Assembly: GCF_900176255.2 (NCBI RefSeq) | Contig: NZ_FXEG02000005.1 | Coordinates: forward strand, 1,186,629-1,250,628 | Length of the DNA stretch: 64,000 bases | Origin: Mycobacterium ahvazicum | Lineage (GTDB): Bacteria; Actinomycetota; Actinomycetes; Mycobacteriales; Mycobacteriaceae | Direction: 5' to 3' | In this document: positions 1-8,605 of the stretch, one piece after another | How the letters are laid out: the number at the start of each line of letters is the position of its first letter | How positions within the stretch are numbered: position 1 is the first letter of the stretch | Translations under genes and position numbers: made by a program | Notes under the pieces: generated by a model | The model's database searches: none | The model's input: the letters and a program-made list of their open reading frames with translations, nothing else | What the model was told of the DNA's origin: nothing

Positions 1-675
1 CCCGAACGCCACCACTTCGTCGCTGACGATCTCCAGCGGCCGGGCGATCTCCTCGATGCCGGTGGCCTTGCTGATTCCCAGCGGCACCACCTCCACCAGG
101 CCGTTATTGGTGGAGTAGGTGATGTCGCCCTCGACGCCGACGTGCTTGGCCAGCTCGGCGGCCATGTCCGCGCTGCGGGCACCGGCCTTGCGGATCAACA
201 GTTTGATGGCCGGCGCGCTGAGCAGGTCTTCGATCGACACCTCGGTGTTGTCCGGATTCAGCCACGCATGCTCATAGCCCGGCGAGCTGACGAACTGCGG
301 GGTCGCCGTGTCGTGGGCACTGTGGCCGATCCGCTCCACCGCCAGACCAGCCCCCGGTATCACGCGGGTCGCGAGCTCGGCCAGTTCGGCCAGGGTGTCG
401 ACGGGCAGCGTGCGTGTCGACACCACGCGGTCGGTGGCGGGGTCGTAGATGACGGCGCCGTTGGCGCACACGGCCATCGGCGCGAAGCCCAGCTCGTCGA
501 CGATGGGACGGATCCAGCGCGGTGGACGACCGGTCGCCACAATGAATTTGGCGCCGGCAGCCACGGCGGCACGCACCGCCGCACGAGTACGCGGGGTGAT
601 GGTTTCGTCGTCGTCGAACAGGGTGCCGTCGACGTCGCAGGCGATAAGCGCCGGCCGCGAAGTCGGCGCCGTCAT
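1..675 (-). CDS. Cof-type HAD-superfamily phosphatase, C-terminus cut off by window edge
   Basis: Open reading frame on the minus strand that starts at the ATG at 675 and runs off the left edge after 225 codons without a stop. The N-terminus reads MTAPTSRPALIACDVDGTLF, which holds the HAD motif I DxDGT (D14, D16). The threonine motif II follows in IVATGRPP. Family knowledge: Cof-like HAD proteins dephosphorylate small sugar phosphates or flavin/nucleotide phosphates in the cytosol; the substrate here is unknown. It is the last gene of a minus-strand series behind three acyltransferases, which matches the position of Rv3813c in M. tuberculosis. No frameshift is visible in the part present. Confidence 0.85.
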   Translation of the reverse strand, partial: MTAPTSRPALIACDVDGTLFDDDETITPRTRAAVRAAVAAGAKFIVATGRPPRWIRPIVDELGFAPMAVCANGAVIYDPATDRVVSTRTLPVDTLAELAELATRVIPGAGLAVERIGHSAHDTATPQFVSSPGYEHAWLNPDNTEVSIEDLLSAPAIKLLIRKAGARSADMAAELAKHVGVEGDITYSTNNGLVEVVPLGISKATGIEEIARPLEIVSDEVVAFG

Positions 676-720
676 TGAGCCGTCACTCAGGCGATCCGCC
701 CGCCGGGCCGGCCGCCCTCG

Positions 721-1506
721 TCAATGCCGTCCGCTTTGCTTCTCGCCCGGCCGGGTGACTCCGTCGGTCCCGTACTTCAGGGCCCGCTGCTGCAGTTCGA
801 CCAGCCGGATCTGCTGGGAGTCATCGCGGTTCGGTGCGCCACCGCCGAGGCGCTGCGGCACCCAGAACTCGCCCGGCGGATGCGGATACTCCTCCTGCAC
901 CCGGTAGAGCAACTCGTTCAACGCGCGGCGCAGCGTCGCGTTGAGTTGCTCGACGGAACCGTGCGGAGCAATCGGGCGCCCGGCGGACACCGTGATCGGA
1001 ATCTTGTTGCGGAACACCTTCTTTGGATGATCCTTCGGCCAAATCCGGTGTGCGCCCCAGACAATCAGCGGGACGATCGGCACCTGTGCGTCCAACGCCA
1101 TGCGCGCGGCACCGGACTTGAATTCCCGGAGTTCGAAACTGCGGCTGATGGTGGCCTCGGGGTGCATTCCGATCAGTTCGCCCGCCCGCAGTCGCTGCAC
1201 CGCCGTCGCGAAGGCGTCATGCCCGTTTCGTCGGTCCACCGGAATGAGCCTGGCGTGCTTGATCACGTAGTCGACGGCCTTCACGTCGGCCATCTCGGCC
1301 TTGATCATGAAATACATCCGCCGGCCCCGTTCCCGCGCGGCGAACAGCGACGGTAGCCAGTCCAGGTAGCTGGTGTGGTTCTGCGCGATCAGCGCCGGGC
1401 CGCGCTGCGGAATGTTCTCCAGTCCGTGGAACGTGAACTTGGTCCCGTTCATCGCGACGAGCGGGGGAACGATCAATTCGCCGAACCGGTAAAACCCCTC
1501 TGCCAT
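721..1506 (-). CDS. 1-acylglycerol-3-phosphate acyltransferase family protein (third of three)
   Basis: 261 aa PlsC/LPLAT-type acyltransferase. The catalytic HX4D motif is NHTSYLD (H44, D49). The second block PEATISRSFE lies near residue 116 and the fourth block VPIVPLIVWG near residue 144. Family knowledge: such enzymes move an acyl chain to a lysophospholipid or other glycerol acceptor at the inner face of the membrane. The C-terminal motif EFWVPQRLGGGAP is repeated in the two upstream paralogues, so the three arose by tandem duplication. It is the third acyltransferase of a minus-strand operon-like series, 21 bp after the second. The acceptor specificity cannot be read from the sequence. 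Corresponds by order to Rv3814c. Confidence 0.88.
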   Translation of the reverse strand: MAEGFYRFGELIVPPLVAMNGTKFTFHGLENIPQRGPALIAQNHTSYLDWLPSLFAARERGRRMYFMIKAEMADVKAVDYVIKHARLIPVDRRNGHDAFATAVQRLRAGELIGMHPEATISRSFELREFKSGAARMALDAQVPIVPLIVWGAHRIWPKDHPKKVFRNKIPITVSAGRPIAPHGSVEQLNATLRRALNELLYRVQEEYPHPPGEFWVPQRLGGGAPNRDDSQQIRLVELQQRALKYGTDGVTRPGEKQSGRH

Positions 1507-1527
1507 GTCTTCTCCTCCGCAGTAAGG

Positions 1528-2277
1528 CTACTGGCGCGGGGTGCGGTTCGCCGCACGCGCCGCGGCCTCGTCAGCCTCGATCTGCGCCGCCTCGGCCATC
1601 GTCGGCGCCCCGCCGCCCAGCCGGTGCGGGACCCAGAATTCCCCGACCGGGTGCGGATACTGCTGCTGCGCCTCGTAGAGCAGCTTGGTCATCGCCTCGC
1701 GCAGCGCGTCGTCGGTCTGGGCGATGTCGTCGTCGGCGTGCAGCGGCGGTCCGACCCGCACGGTGATCGGCACCTTGTGGCGGCCGATGCTGCGGGGATG
1801 GTCCTTCGTCCAGATCCGGTGCGCACCCCAGACGATGACGGGGACGATCGGGACGTCGGCTTCCCGCGCCATCCGGGCCGCACCCGTCTTGAACTCCTTG
1901 AGTTCGAAACTGCGGCTGATGGTGGCCTCGGGATATACCCCGACCAGCTCCCCCTCGCGAAGCCGCTGCACGGCCACCGCGTAGGCGCCCGAACCGGCGT
2001 TGCGGTCCACCGGAATGGTGTGGGTGCGCTTGATCAGAAAGTTGACCACCTTCACCTGCTGCATCTCGGCCTTGATCATGAACCGCAGCCGACGCCGGCG
2101 CCGGCGCATCGCCAGCCCGGCCGGGAGCCAGTCGACGTAGCTGGTGTGGTTGATCGCGACCACCGCACCCCCGCGATCGGGGATGTTCTCGACCCCGCCG
2201 TAGCTGATCCTGGCGCCCGAGGCGAAGACTCCCAGCTGGGACAGGATCTCCAACGTGCGATAGGTCGGCTCCACCAT
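1528..2277 (-). CDS. 1-acylglycerol-3-phosphate acyltransferase family protein (second of three)
   Basis: 249 aa acyltransferase with the catalytic HX4D motif NHTSYVD (H44, D49) and the PEATISRSFE block seen in both neighbours. The ATG at 2277 lies only 6 bp beyond the stop of the preceding paralogue, so the two are probably translated from one message. The C-terminus ends in a short Ala/Arg-rich tail that differs among the three copies, whereas the catalytic half is nearly constant. Inference: membrane-associated enzyme of glycerolipid or envelope lipid remodelling. Which of the three is the housekeeping enzyme cannot be decided here. Corresponds by order to Rv3815c. Confidence 0.88.
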   Translation of the reverse strand: MVEPTYRTLEILSQLGVFASGARISYGGVENIPDRGGAVVAINHTSYVDWLPAGLAMRRRRRRLRFMIKAEMQQVKVVNFLIKRTHTIPVDRNAGSGAYAVAVQRLREGELVGVYPEATISRSFELKEFKTGAARMAREADVPIVPVIVWGAHRIWTKDHPRSIGRHKVPITVRVGPPLHADDDIAQTDDALREAMTKLLYEAQQQYPHPVGEFWVPHRLGGGAPTMAEAAQIEADEAAARAANRTPRQ

Positions 2278-2283
2278 CGGCGG

Positions 2284-3051
2284 CTACTCCGGCGCCCCCG
2301 CTGCCTGGGCCCGCCGTGCTGCCCGCGCGGCCGCCTCCTCGGCGTCCATCCGAGCGGCTTCGGCCAGGGATGGCGCGCCGCCGCCCAACCGGCGCGGCAC
2401 CCAGTACTCGCCGGCCGGGTGCGGCCCGTACTGTTCCTGCGCCCGTTCCAGCAAATGCTGCATCCGCGAGTGCAGCAGCCCCCGCAGTTCCGGCACGCCC
2501 AGGGTCGGTTCGATCGGTTCGCCGACCAGCACCGTGATCGGCACCTTCGGGCGAAGGAGCTTCTTCGGGTGGCCCTTGGTCCAGATGCGCTGCGCACCCC
2601 AGACGATGTGCGGAACGATCGGCACCCCGGCCTCGACGGCCATCCGGGCGGCACCGCTCTTGCATTCCTTGATCTCGAAGCTGCGGCTGATCGTCGCTTC
2701 CGGGTAGACGCCGACCAGCTCGCCGTCCTTGAGGTTGCGCACGGCCGCCTCGTAGGACGCGGCCCCGTCCTGCCGATCCACCGGGATGTGGCGCAGGCTG
2801 CGCATGATGGGACCGGTGATCTTGTCGTCGAACACCTCTTGCTTGGCCATGAACCGCACTTTGCGGCCCAATCCCTGCTCATACGCCGGCAGCCCAGCGA
2901 ACGTGAAGTCGAGGTAGCCGGTGTGGTTGATCGCGATCACCGCGCCGCCACTGGTCGGTAGGTTCTCGACGCCGGAGACCGTGATCTTCAGGCCCTGGAG
3001 ACGCCAGACCAGGCGAGCAAGCGCGATGACAGTCCCGTATACCGGTTCCAC
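2284..3051 (-). CDS. 1-acylglycerol-3-phosphate acyltransferase family protein (first of three)
   Basis: 255 aa, first acyltransferase of the minus-strand series. Its HX4D motif is NHTGYLD (H43, D48), followed by PEATISRSFE and VPIVPHIVWG. The first helix-forming stretch GTVIALARLVW may anchor it to the membrane. The gene is divergent from the kinase-like gene that starts at 3112, and the 60-bp gap between them must contain both promoters. It is the most divergent copy in the middle region (AKQEVFDDKITG where the others read IKAEM...). Function is inferred from family only: acyl transfer to a phospholipid precursor. Corresponds by order to Rv3816c. Confidence 0.88.
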   Translation of the reverse strand: MEPVYGTVIALARLVWRLQGLKITVSGVENLPTSGGAVIAINHTGYLDFTFAGLPAYEQGLGRKVRFMAKQEVFDDKITGPIMRSLRHIPVDRQDGAASYEAAVRNLKDGELVGVYPEATISRSFEIKECKSGAARMAVEAGVPIVPHIVWGAQRIWTKGHPKKLLRPKVPITVLVGEPIEPTLGVPELRGLLHSRMQHLLERAQEQYGPHPAGEYWVPRRLGGGAPSLAEAARMDAEEAAARAARRAQAAGAPE

Positions 3052-3111
3052 AGGTTGTCAGCCTAGTGCGCCCGACTGTGAGCCGCCTGAAGTGGTGAAA
3101 AGAGGTGACCC

Positions 3112-3837
3112 GTGAGCTTCCCGTCGCCGCCGCCGCCGGTCCCCGCGATCGTCGACCACCTCGCCGCGGGCCGGCCCGTACGCGCGGTCTGGGTCAACGA
3201 GGAAAACGGAGTGACCTTCCGGCTCGGCCAGGGCGGTTCCGGCCCGGAATTCGTCAAGACAGCTAACGCACGCGGCACCGACTTCGCCGCCGAAGCGCGA
3301 CGGCTGCGCTGGGCGGCGCGGTATGCGGCGGTGCCGCAGGTGCTCGGATTCGGGGTCGACGACGACCGCGCCTGGCTGCACACCCGCGGACTGTCGGGAC
3401 TTTCCGCGGTGCACCCACGGTGGCTGGCGGCCCCGACGGTGGCGGTGCGTGCGATCGGTGCCGGGCTGCGCGAACTGCACGACGGATTGCCGACGGCCAC
3501 ATGCCCTTTCGAATGGTCGCCGGCCGGCCGGCTGGCCGCCCTGCCCCCGGCTGCCCGCAGCCGCGTCGGCGCACCCCCGCCGGTCGATCGGCTGGTCGTC
3601 TGCCACGGTGACGCGTGTGCACCCAACACCCTGATCGACGACGGCGGCCGTTGTTGCGGTCACGTCGACGTCGGCGACCTCGGGGTGGCGGATCGATGGG
3701 CCGATCTGGCGGTCGCGACGCTCTCGCTGGGCTGGAACTATCCCGGCCAGAATTGGGAGTCCGAGTTCTTCACCGCCTATGGCGTCGAGCCAGACCCCGT
3801 GCGCATCGACTATTACCGTCGGCTGTGGCAGGCCTAG
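3112..3837 (+). CDS. Aminoglycoside-phosphotransferase-fold kinase
   Basis: 241 aa, starting at GTG 3112 with AAAAGAGG about 6 bp upstream. The catalytic loop reads VVCHGDACAPNTLID (HGDxxxxN) and the metal-binding segment is HVDVGDLGVADRWADLA, the classical APH/choline-kinase signature. The N-terminal lobe contains FVKTANARG, which supplies the nucleotide-binding lysine. Family knowledge: these enzymes phosphorylate hydroxyl groups of small molecules; a true aminoglycoside target is not implied. It is divergent from the acyltransferase operon and followed after 67 bp by the MBL/Rieske gene. It matches Rv3817 by position. Substrate unknown. Confidence 0.85.
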   Translation: MSFPSPPPPVPAIVDHLAAGRPVRAVWVNEENGVTFRLGQGGSGPEFVKTANARGTDFAAEARRLRWAARYAAVPQVLGFGVDDDRAWLHTRGLSGLSAVHPRWLAAPTVAVRAIGAGLRELHDGLPTATCPFEWSPAGRLAALPPAARSRVGAPPPVDRLVVCHGDACAPNTLIDDGGRCCGHVDVGDLGVADRWADLAVATLSLGWNYPGQNWESEFFTAYGVEPDPVRIDYYRRLWQA

Positions 3838-3904
3838 AACCAACCTGAGATATCACCTCACGCTAAGCTCGAAGCGATTCAACAGAACCATTCGAAAGGC
3901 ATTT

Positions 3905-5455
3905 GTGCAGGTCACGAGCGTCGGCCACGCCGGATTTCTGATCCAAACCCGGGCGGGCAGCATTTTGTGCGATCCCTGGGTCAATCCGGCCTACTTCGCG
4001 TCGTGGTTCCCGTTCCCGGACAACACCGCGCTGGACTGGGAAGGGCTCGGCGACTGCGACTACCTGTATGTCTCACACCTGCACAAGGACCACTTCGACG
4101 CGAACCTGCTGCGCGATCACGTCAACAAGGGCGCGGTGGTGCTACTGCCCGACTTCCCCGTGCCGGATCTTCGAAATGAACTGCAGGAAATAGGTTTTCA
4201 CCGGTTCTTCGAGACCAGCGACTCGGTCAAGCACCACGTCGGCGGACCCAAGGGCGACTTGGACGTCATGGTCGTCGCGCTGCGGGCACCCGCCGACGGC
4301 CCGATCGGCGACTCGGCCCTCGTCGTGTCCGACGGCGAGACAACGCTTTTCAACATGAACGACGCCCGCCCGGTCGATCTGGACATGCTGGCGACCGAGT
4401 TCGGGCATATCGACGTCCACCTGCTGCAGTATTCCGGGGCGATCTGGTATCCGATGGTCTACGACATGCCGGCCCGGGCCAAGGCATCGTTCGGTACCCA
4501 GAAGCGGCAGCGCCAAATGGATCGCGCTCGCCAGTACATCGCGCAGGTGGGTGCGACCTGGGTGGTGCCGTCCGCGGGACCGCCGTGCTTTTTGGACCCC
4601 GAGCTGCGACACCTCAACGACGACCACGGCGACCCGGCCAACATCTTCCCGGACCAACTGGTGTTCTTGGACCAGATGCGCCGCCACGGGCACGATCGCG
4701 GCCTGCTGATGATTCCCGGGTCCGTCGCGGATTTCACCGGCACGTCGCTGAATTCGCTACAGCATCCGCTGCCCGACGACGACGTGGAGGCCATCTTCAC
4801 CACGGGCAAGGCGGCCTACATCGCCGACTACGCCGAACGGATGGCCCCGGTGTTGGCCGCCGAGCGGGCCGGCTGGGCACCCGCGGCCGGCGAGCCGCTG
4901 CTGGAACCGCTGCGCGCCCTGTTCGAGCCGATCATGCTGCAGAGCGACGAGATATGTGACGGCATCGGCTACCCGGTCGAGCTGGTGATCGGCTCCGAGA
5001 CGGTGGTCCTCGACTTCCCGAAACGGATTGTCCGCGAACGCATTGCGCATGAGAAGTTCCGCTACGGCTTTGCGATCGCCCCCGAGTTGGTGCGCACCGT
5101 GCTGCGCGATCGGGAACCGGACTGGGTCAACACCATCTTCTTGTCCACGCGTTTCCGGGCATGGCGGGTCGGCGGCTACAACGAATACCTGTACACCTTT
5201 TTCAAGTGTCTGACCGACGAACGCATTGCCTACGCCGACGGCTGGTTCGCCGAAACGCATGACGACTCCGCGTCGATCACCATGGACGGCTGGGAGATTG
5301 CGCGCCGCTGCCCCCACCTCAAGGCCGACCTGTCGAAATTCGGCGTGATCGAGGGCGACACCCTCACCTGTAATCTGCATGGCTGGCAGTGGCGGCTCGA
5401 CAACGGCCGCTGCCTGACCACCCGCGGTCACGCGCTGCGGAGCCGCCGGGTATGA
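3905..5455 (+). CDS. Metallo-beta-lactamase-fold protein with C-terminal Rieske [2Fe-2S] domain
   Basis: 516 aa. I place the start at GTG 3905 because the protein then begins MQVTSVGHAGFLIQT, the normal start of a beta-lactamase-fold domain; the frame is open further upstream into the previous gene. The metal site is SHLHKDHFD (HxHxDH). The C-terminal 60 residues hold the Rieske ligands in CPHL and CNLHGW, which bind a 2Fe-2S cluster. Family knowledge: this arrangement is known from CMP-Neu5Ac hydroxylase-like proteins and mycobacterial Rv3818. The electron donor and substrate are unknown. The stop overlaps the next start (ATGA), so the two genes are probably translationally coupled. Confidence 0.88.
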   Translation: MQVTSVGHAGFLIQTRAGSILCDPWVNPAYFASWFPFPDNTALDWEGLGDCDYLYVSHLHKDHFDANLLRDHVNKGAVVLLPDFPVPDLRNELQEIGFHRFFETSDSVKHHVGGPKGDLDVMVVALRAPADGPIGDSALVVSDGETTLFNMNDARPVDLDMLATEFGHIDVHLLQYSGAIWYPMVYDMPARAKASFGTQKRQRQMDRARQYIAQVGATWVVPSAGPPCFLDPELRHLNDDHGDPANIFPDQLVFLDQMRRHGHDRGLLMIPGSVADFTGTSLNSLQHPLPDDDVEAIFTTGKAAYIADYAERMAPVLAAERAGWAPAAGEPLLEPLRALFEPIMLQSDEICDGIGYPVELVIGSETVVLDFPKRIVRERIAHEKFRYGFAIAPELVRTVLRDREPDWVNTIFLSTRFRAWRVGGYNEYLYTFFKCLTDERIAYADGWFAETHDDSASITMDGWEIARRCPHLKADLSKFGVIEGDTLTCNLHGWQWRLDNGRCLTTRGHALRSRRV

Positions 5456-5781
5456 CCGATACCTACGACGACGGCCTGGTGCAGCTGGACCGGGCTGCGA
5501 TCACGTTGCGGCGCTACCACTTTCCTGACGGCACGTCGAAGATCATCGCACTGGGCTCGATCCGCGCCTACAAATCCCAGCCGCTGGGCTGGTTCACGGC
5601 GCGGTTCACCCTGTGGGGTGGTACCGACCCGCGCTATTGGCTGCCGCTGGACGTGCAACGACCACTGCGGTCGACGCTGATCACCCTGGACATCCGCGCC
5701 CGGCCGAACCCGGCGTTCACCCCGGCGCGCCCGGACGAATTCGTCGCCCTGCTCGACGAGTTGCTGGCCCGGCTCGGCTAG
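5452..5781 (+). CDS. Conserved hypothetical protein (Rv3819-like)
   Basis: 109 aa. The ATG at 5452 overlaps the stop of the Rieske protein gene by 4 bp, which suggests coupling. The protein has no signal peptide and no recognisable motif; it is beta-rich with paired segments (AITLRRYHFPDG, KIIALGSIRAYK, PRYWLPLDV), which resembles a small PH-like or split-barrel domain, but I cannot assign it. Its stop overlaps the stop of the convergent FAD enzyme gene by 3 bp. In M. tuberculosis the sulfolipid cluster lies directly after this gene; here it is absent and the next gene is the Rv3829c homologue. Confidence 0.75.
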   Translation: MTDTYDDGLVQLDRAAITLRRYHFPDGTSKIIALGSIRAYKSQPLGWFTARFTLWGGTDPRYWLPLDVQRPLRSTLITLDIRARPNPAFTPARPDEFVALLDELLARLG

Positions 5782-7334
5782 CGGTCTTCGAGCGCCGCAT
5801 GCGCGGCGTTGTAGCCGGGGGTGAAGGTGATCCCGGGTCCGCCGTGACAGCCCGCACTGCCCAGGTACAGTCCCTTGATCGGGATCGGTTGGCCGAGAAA
5901 GCCTCTCGGGCCCGGCCGGTTGGGACCGATCTGGTTCGCGTTCAACAGACCGTGGCAGTAGTCGCCGCCGGGGGCACCGAACATCACCCCCATGTGCTTG
6001 GGTGTGAAGGTGGTGTGCCGGATGATGCTGCGTTCGAAATTCGGTGCGAGCCTGGTGATCTTGTCGATCACCCGCTGACCCATCTCGACCTTCGCCTGCC
6101 CGTAATCGACGTCGCCCTCGATCGGGAAGAACAGCGCGAATGCCGAAGCGGCGTGCTTGCCGTCCGGCGCCAGGTCCGGGTCGTTTTGCGACGGGATCTG
6201 CAACACGACCGTCGGGTCGGCCGGGACGATGCCGCGCCGGGCATCCTCCCACTGCTGCTGGACTTCTTCCGGCGTGCAGAACAGCCCGATGGAGGCCTGC
6301 ATGGCGCGGTCGTTGAGCATCTCGTAGGGCGCCGCGAATTCGGGGGCCTCGGCCAGCGCGAAGTGCATCTGCAAGTAGCTGCCGCGGTGATCGATGCGCG
6401 CATAGCGTTCCCGGATATCGGCGGGCAGCGCGGCGGGATCGACCATTTCGTTGAGGATGACGTCCGGCGCGACGCCCGACACGACGATCGGGGCGTTGAA
6501 CGTCTCCCCCGCCTCGGTGCGGACGCCGGTTACTTGTCCGTCGGCGACGAGAATGTCGGTCACCTTGGTACGCAACCGCACTTCGCCGCCGTGGCTCTCG
6601 AACACCTCGCGCAGATGAGCGGTCAGTGCGCCGATGCCCCCGCGCAGCTTCTTCATCTGCATGGTGTCGCCTTCGGGAACGCCGAGTCCGAAGGCAAGCG
6701 CGGCAGCGCTTCCCGGCGTGGACGGTCCGCGGTAGAGGGTGTTGACGGCCAGCACGGTCATCGAGCCGCGGATCGCGCCGAACTTCTCGCGGTCGGGCAG
6801 GTAGCGGTCCAACACGTCGGTGACCGATCCGAACAGCATGTCGTCGATCGCCGAGCGTTCGAATTCATTTGTGGCACAGGCATACATCTCGTCGATACTC
6901 TTGGGCGGCGTCCCGGCTTCGAATCGGCCCAACGCGCGGCACGGCGCTTGAGCCCACCCCATCAGCCCCGCCATCCCGTTGACAGCCTCCGCCCCGTGCA
7001 CCTCGTTGAGGTGGGTGAACAGCTTGATCGGATCGCTGTACTGGATCAGCGGATCGTCGCCGACACCACGCACGGCCACCGACATGACGTCCAGGTCGAT
7101 CGTCGGCATCGCGTCCAGGCCCAGCTCGCGGACCACCTCGGACGACGTCGGGAACAGCACCGAGCCGGCGATCTCGAACTGGTACCCGTCGAACAGCTCG
7201 ACGGTGGACGCCATCCCGCCCGCGTAGAGCTTGGGGTCCAGGCACAGCGTGCGCAGTCCCGCCTTTTGCAGCAGCACGGCCGCGGTGAGCCCGTTGTGCC
7301 CTGCACCGATAACGATCGCGTCATAGTCAGTCAT
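5778..7334 (-). CDS. FAD-dependent phytoene-desaturase-like oxidoreductase
   Basis: 518 aa. Chosen start is the ATG at 7334 (MTDYDAIVIGAGHNGL) with GGAAGG 7 bp upstream; an upstream in-frame ATG exists at 7364. The N-terminal Rossmann motif is VIGAGHNGL followed by an acidic end of strand 2 (CLDPK). The C-terminal GLYLGSAGCHGGPGITFTPGYNA is the flavin-closing motif of the crtI/amine-oxidase superfamily. Family knowledge: desaturation or isomerisation of an unsaturated lipid. It sits 49 bp downstream of a TetR gene on the same strand. A palindromic operator at 7373-7396 covers the stretch between them, so TetR control is likely. Homologue of Rv3829c. Confidence 0.85.
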   Translation of the reverse strand: MTDYDAIVIGAGHNGLTAAVLLQKAGLRTLCLDPKLYAGGMASTVELFDGYQFEIAGSVLFPTSSEVVRELGLDAMPTIDLDVMSVAVRGVGDDPLIQYSDPIKLFTHLNEVHGAEAVNGMAGLMGWAQAPCRALGRFEAGTPPKSIDEMYACATNEFERSAIDDMLFGSVTDVLDRYLPDREKFGAIRGSMTVLAVNTLYRGPSTPGSAAALAFGLGVPEGDTMQMKKLRGGIGALTAHLREVFESHGGEVRLRTKVTDILVADGQVTGVRTEAGETFNAPIVVSGVAPDVILNEMVDPAALPADIRERYARIDHRGSYLQMHFALAEAPEFAAPYEMLNDRAMQASIGLFCTPEEVQQQWEDARRGIVPADPTVVLQIPSQNDPDLAPDGKHAASAFALFFPIEGDVDYGQAKVEMGQRVIDKITRLAPNFERSIIRHTTFTPKHMGVMFGAPGGDYCHGLLNANQIGPNRPGPRGFLGQPIPIKGLYLGSAGCHGGPGITFTPGYNAAHAALEDR

Positions 7335-7372
7335 ATGCCTGCCTTCCGGAAAGGAGGCTCGCACGGCCGCAA

Positions 7373-7396
7373 AGTTTTGTCAATTATGACGAAACT
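7373..7396. promoter_or_regulatory. Palindromic operator O1 (24 bp), upstream of the FAD enzyme
   Basis: Half sites AGTTTTGTCA and TGACGAAACT are separated by 4 bp; 9 of 10 positions pair. The site covers the stop codon of the TetR gene and ends 39 bp before the FAD enzyme start. A second site of identical design lies at 8071-8094. Inference: both are bound by the TetR protein encoded between them. Confidence 0.6.
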
Positions 7397-8031
7397 CGCC
7401 GGGCGGTGGCCGAGCTCCACGAGTCGGTGATTCCCGCGCGCAGCGACTCCAGCGCCCCATGACACAGCCGCGCGAGTTCGCCCAGCGACCGGTCGTCGTT
7501 CTCCATCCAGACCTCCATCGCGCCGAACACCGCGGCCGCGATGCACCGTGCGGTCACCGCGGTGCGTACCTGTTCGTCCACCGTCGGATGCGGGGTGCCG
7601 TTGGTCGCGCCGCTGCGCCGTTGCAGTTGTGCCCCAATGGCATCGGCGAAGTCGGCCTGGACCTCGCGGATGTGGCGGACGATGCGGCCGGGGTCGAGTT
7701 CGTCGTGGCGCAGGGCGGCGATTTTGGCCACCGCGTCGACGTCATAGGGGAACGCGAAAACGGCCGACTGCACCGAATCGATGATCGCCTCGCCGGCCGG
7801 CCGGGCGTCCAGGGCCGCGCGAAACCAGTGCAGCCCGGTGTAGTCCGCGAAGAGCAAATCGTGCTTGGACGTGAAGTGCCGATAGAACGTGCGCAGCGAT
7901 ACCCCGGCGTCGGCGGCAATCTGTTCGGCCGACGTGTCTTCCACGCCCTGGGCCAGGAATCGCACCACCGCGGCCTGCCGCAACGCATCGCGGGTGCGCT
8001 CGCTGCGTGCCGTCTGGGCGGGCCGAACCAT
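7384..8031 (-). CDS. TetR-family transcriptional regulator
   Basis: 215 aa from the ATG at 8031 (MVRPAQTARSERTRDAL). The frame stays open up to 8211, but the earlier residues look like translated promoter DNA. The helix-turn-helix covers roughly residues 25-60 and ends in AGVSLRTFYRHFTSKHDLLFADY, the typical TetR recognition helix. The C-terminal ligand domain is helical and of unknown specificity. It lies between the FAD enzyme gene downstream and a divergent membrane-protein gene (8120), with matching palindromes in both intergenic positions, which suggests autoregulation and control of both neighbours. Homologue of Rv3830c by order. Confidence 0.87.
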   Translation of the reverse strand: MVRPAQTARSERTRDALRQAAVVRFLAQGVEDTSAEQIAADAGVSLRTFYRHFTSKHDLLFADYTGLHWFRAALDARPAGEAIIDSVQSAVFAFPYDVDAVAKIAALRHDELDPGRIVRHIREVQADFADAIGAQLQRRSGATNGTPHPTVDEQVRTAVTARCIAAAVFGAMEVWMENDDRSLGELARLCHGALESLRAGITDSWSSATARRVSS

Positions 8032-8070
8032 TTCAGTAAGGTACCAAGACTTTGGAAGTGCTATTCCGCT

Positions 8071-8094
8071 AGTTGTGTCAATCTTGACAAAACT
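8071..8094. promoter_or_regulatory. Palindromic operator O2 (24 bp), between tetR and the divergent membrane gene
   Basis: Half sites AGTTGTGTCA and TGACAAAACT with a 4-bp centre (ATCT). It shares the TGTCA-N4-TGAC core and outer AGTT/AACT ends with the site at 7373-7396. It lies 40 bp before the tetR start on one side and 26 bp before the ATG at 8120 on the other. Inference: TetR binding site controlling both directions. Confidence 0.6.
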
Positions 8095-8119
8095 TCGCGG
8101 CGGGGGCGAGACTGCGCCC

Positions 8120-8605
8120 ATGGTCTCCCTCATCACCCACGCGGTACTCGGACTCGCGGTCATCATCTGGATCGTCCGGTCGAACTCGACGGTCTTCGCC
8201 CGGCCCGCCACCGGCGGATTCTTCTCTCCGATGGAAATCGTCTACTACGTCGTCGGGATCGCGTCGGTCGCGCTCGGCTGGTACTTCAACATCACCTACG
8301 TGGCGGAGTACTCGCACGGATCCACCAACCCGCTGTGGGGCGAACACGGGAGCTGGGCCGAATACATCAAGCTGATGTTCACCAACCCCGCGGCCAGCTC
8401 AGCCAGCCAGGACTACACGATCGCCAATGTCGTTCTGCTGCCGATCTTTACGATCGTGGACGGCTATCGGCGCGGGTACAAGCGTCCCTGGCTGTACTTC
8501 GTGTCCAGCCTGTTCACCAGCTTCGCGTTCGCGTTCGCGTTCTACTTCGCGACGATGGAACGGCAGCGCCGCCACGAACAAGAGCGCGCGACCGTCAACG
8601 CCTAA
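8120..8605 (+). CDS. Small integral membrane protein (Rv3831-like)
   Basis: 161 aa starting at ATG 8120; the open frame upstream runs through the operator and the tetR gene and is rejected. Hydrophobic segments near residues 1-20 (LITHAVLGLAVIIWIV), 34-55 (MEIVYYVVGIASVALGWYF), 95-110 (TIANVVLLPIFTIV) and 123-143 (LYFVSSLFTSFAFAFAFYF) predict four membrane helices. A cluster of charged residues (RQRRHEQERA) closes the C-terminus. Function unknown. It is divergent from the TetR regulator with an operator in the gap, so expression is probably repressed by it. Its stop overlaps the convergent serS stop by 4 bp. Confidence 0.8.
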   Translation: MVSLITHAVLGLAVIIWIVRSNSTVFARPATGGFFSPMEIVYYVVGIASVALGWYFNITYVAEYSHGSTNPLWGEHGSWAEYIKLMFTNPAASSASQDYTIANVVLLPIFTIVDGYRRGYKRPWLYFVSSLFTSFAFAFAFYFATMERQRRHEQERATVNA

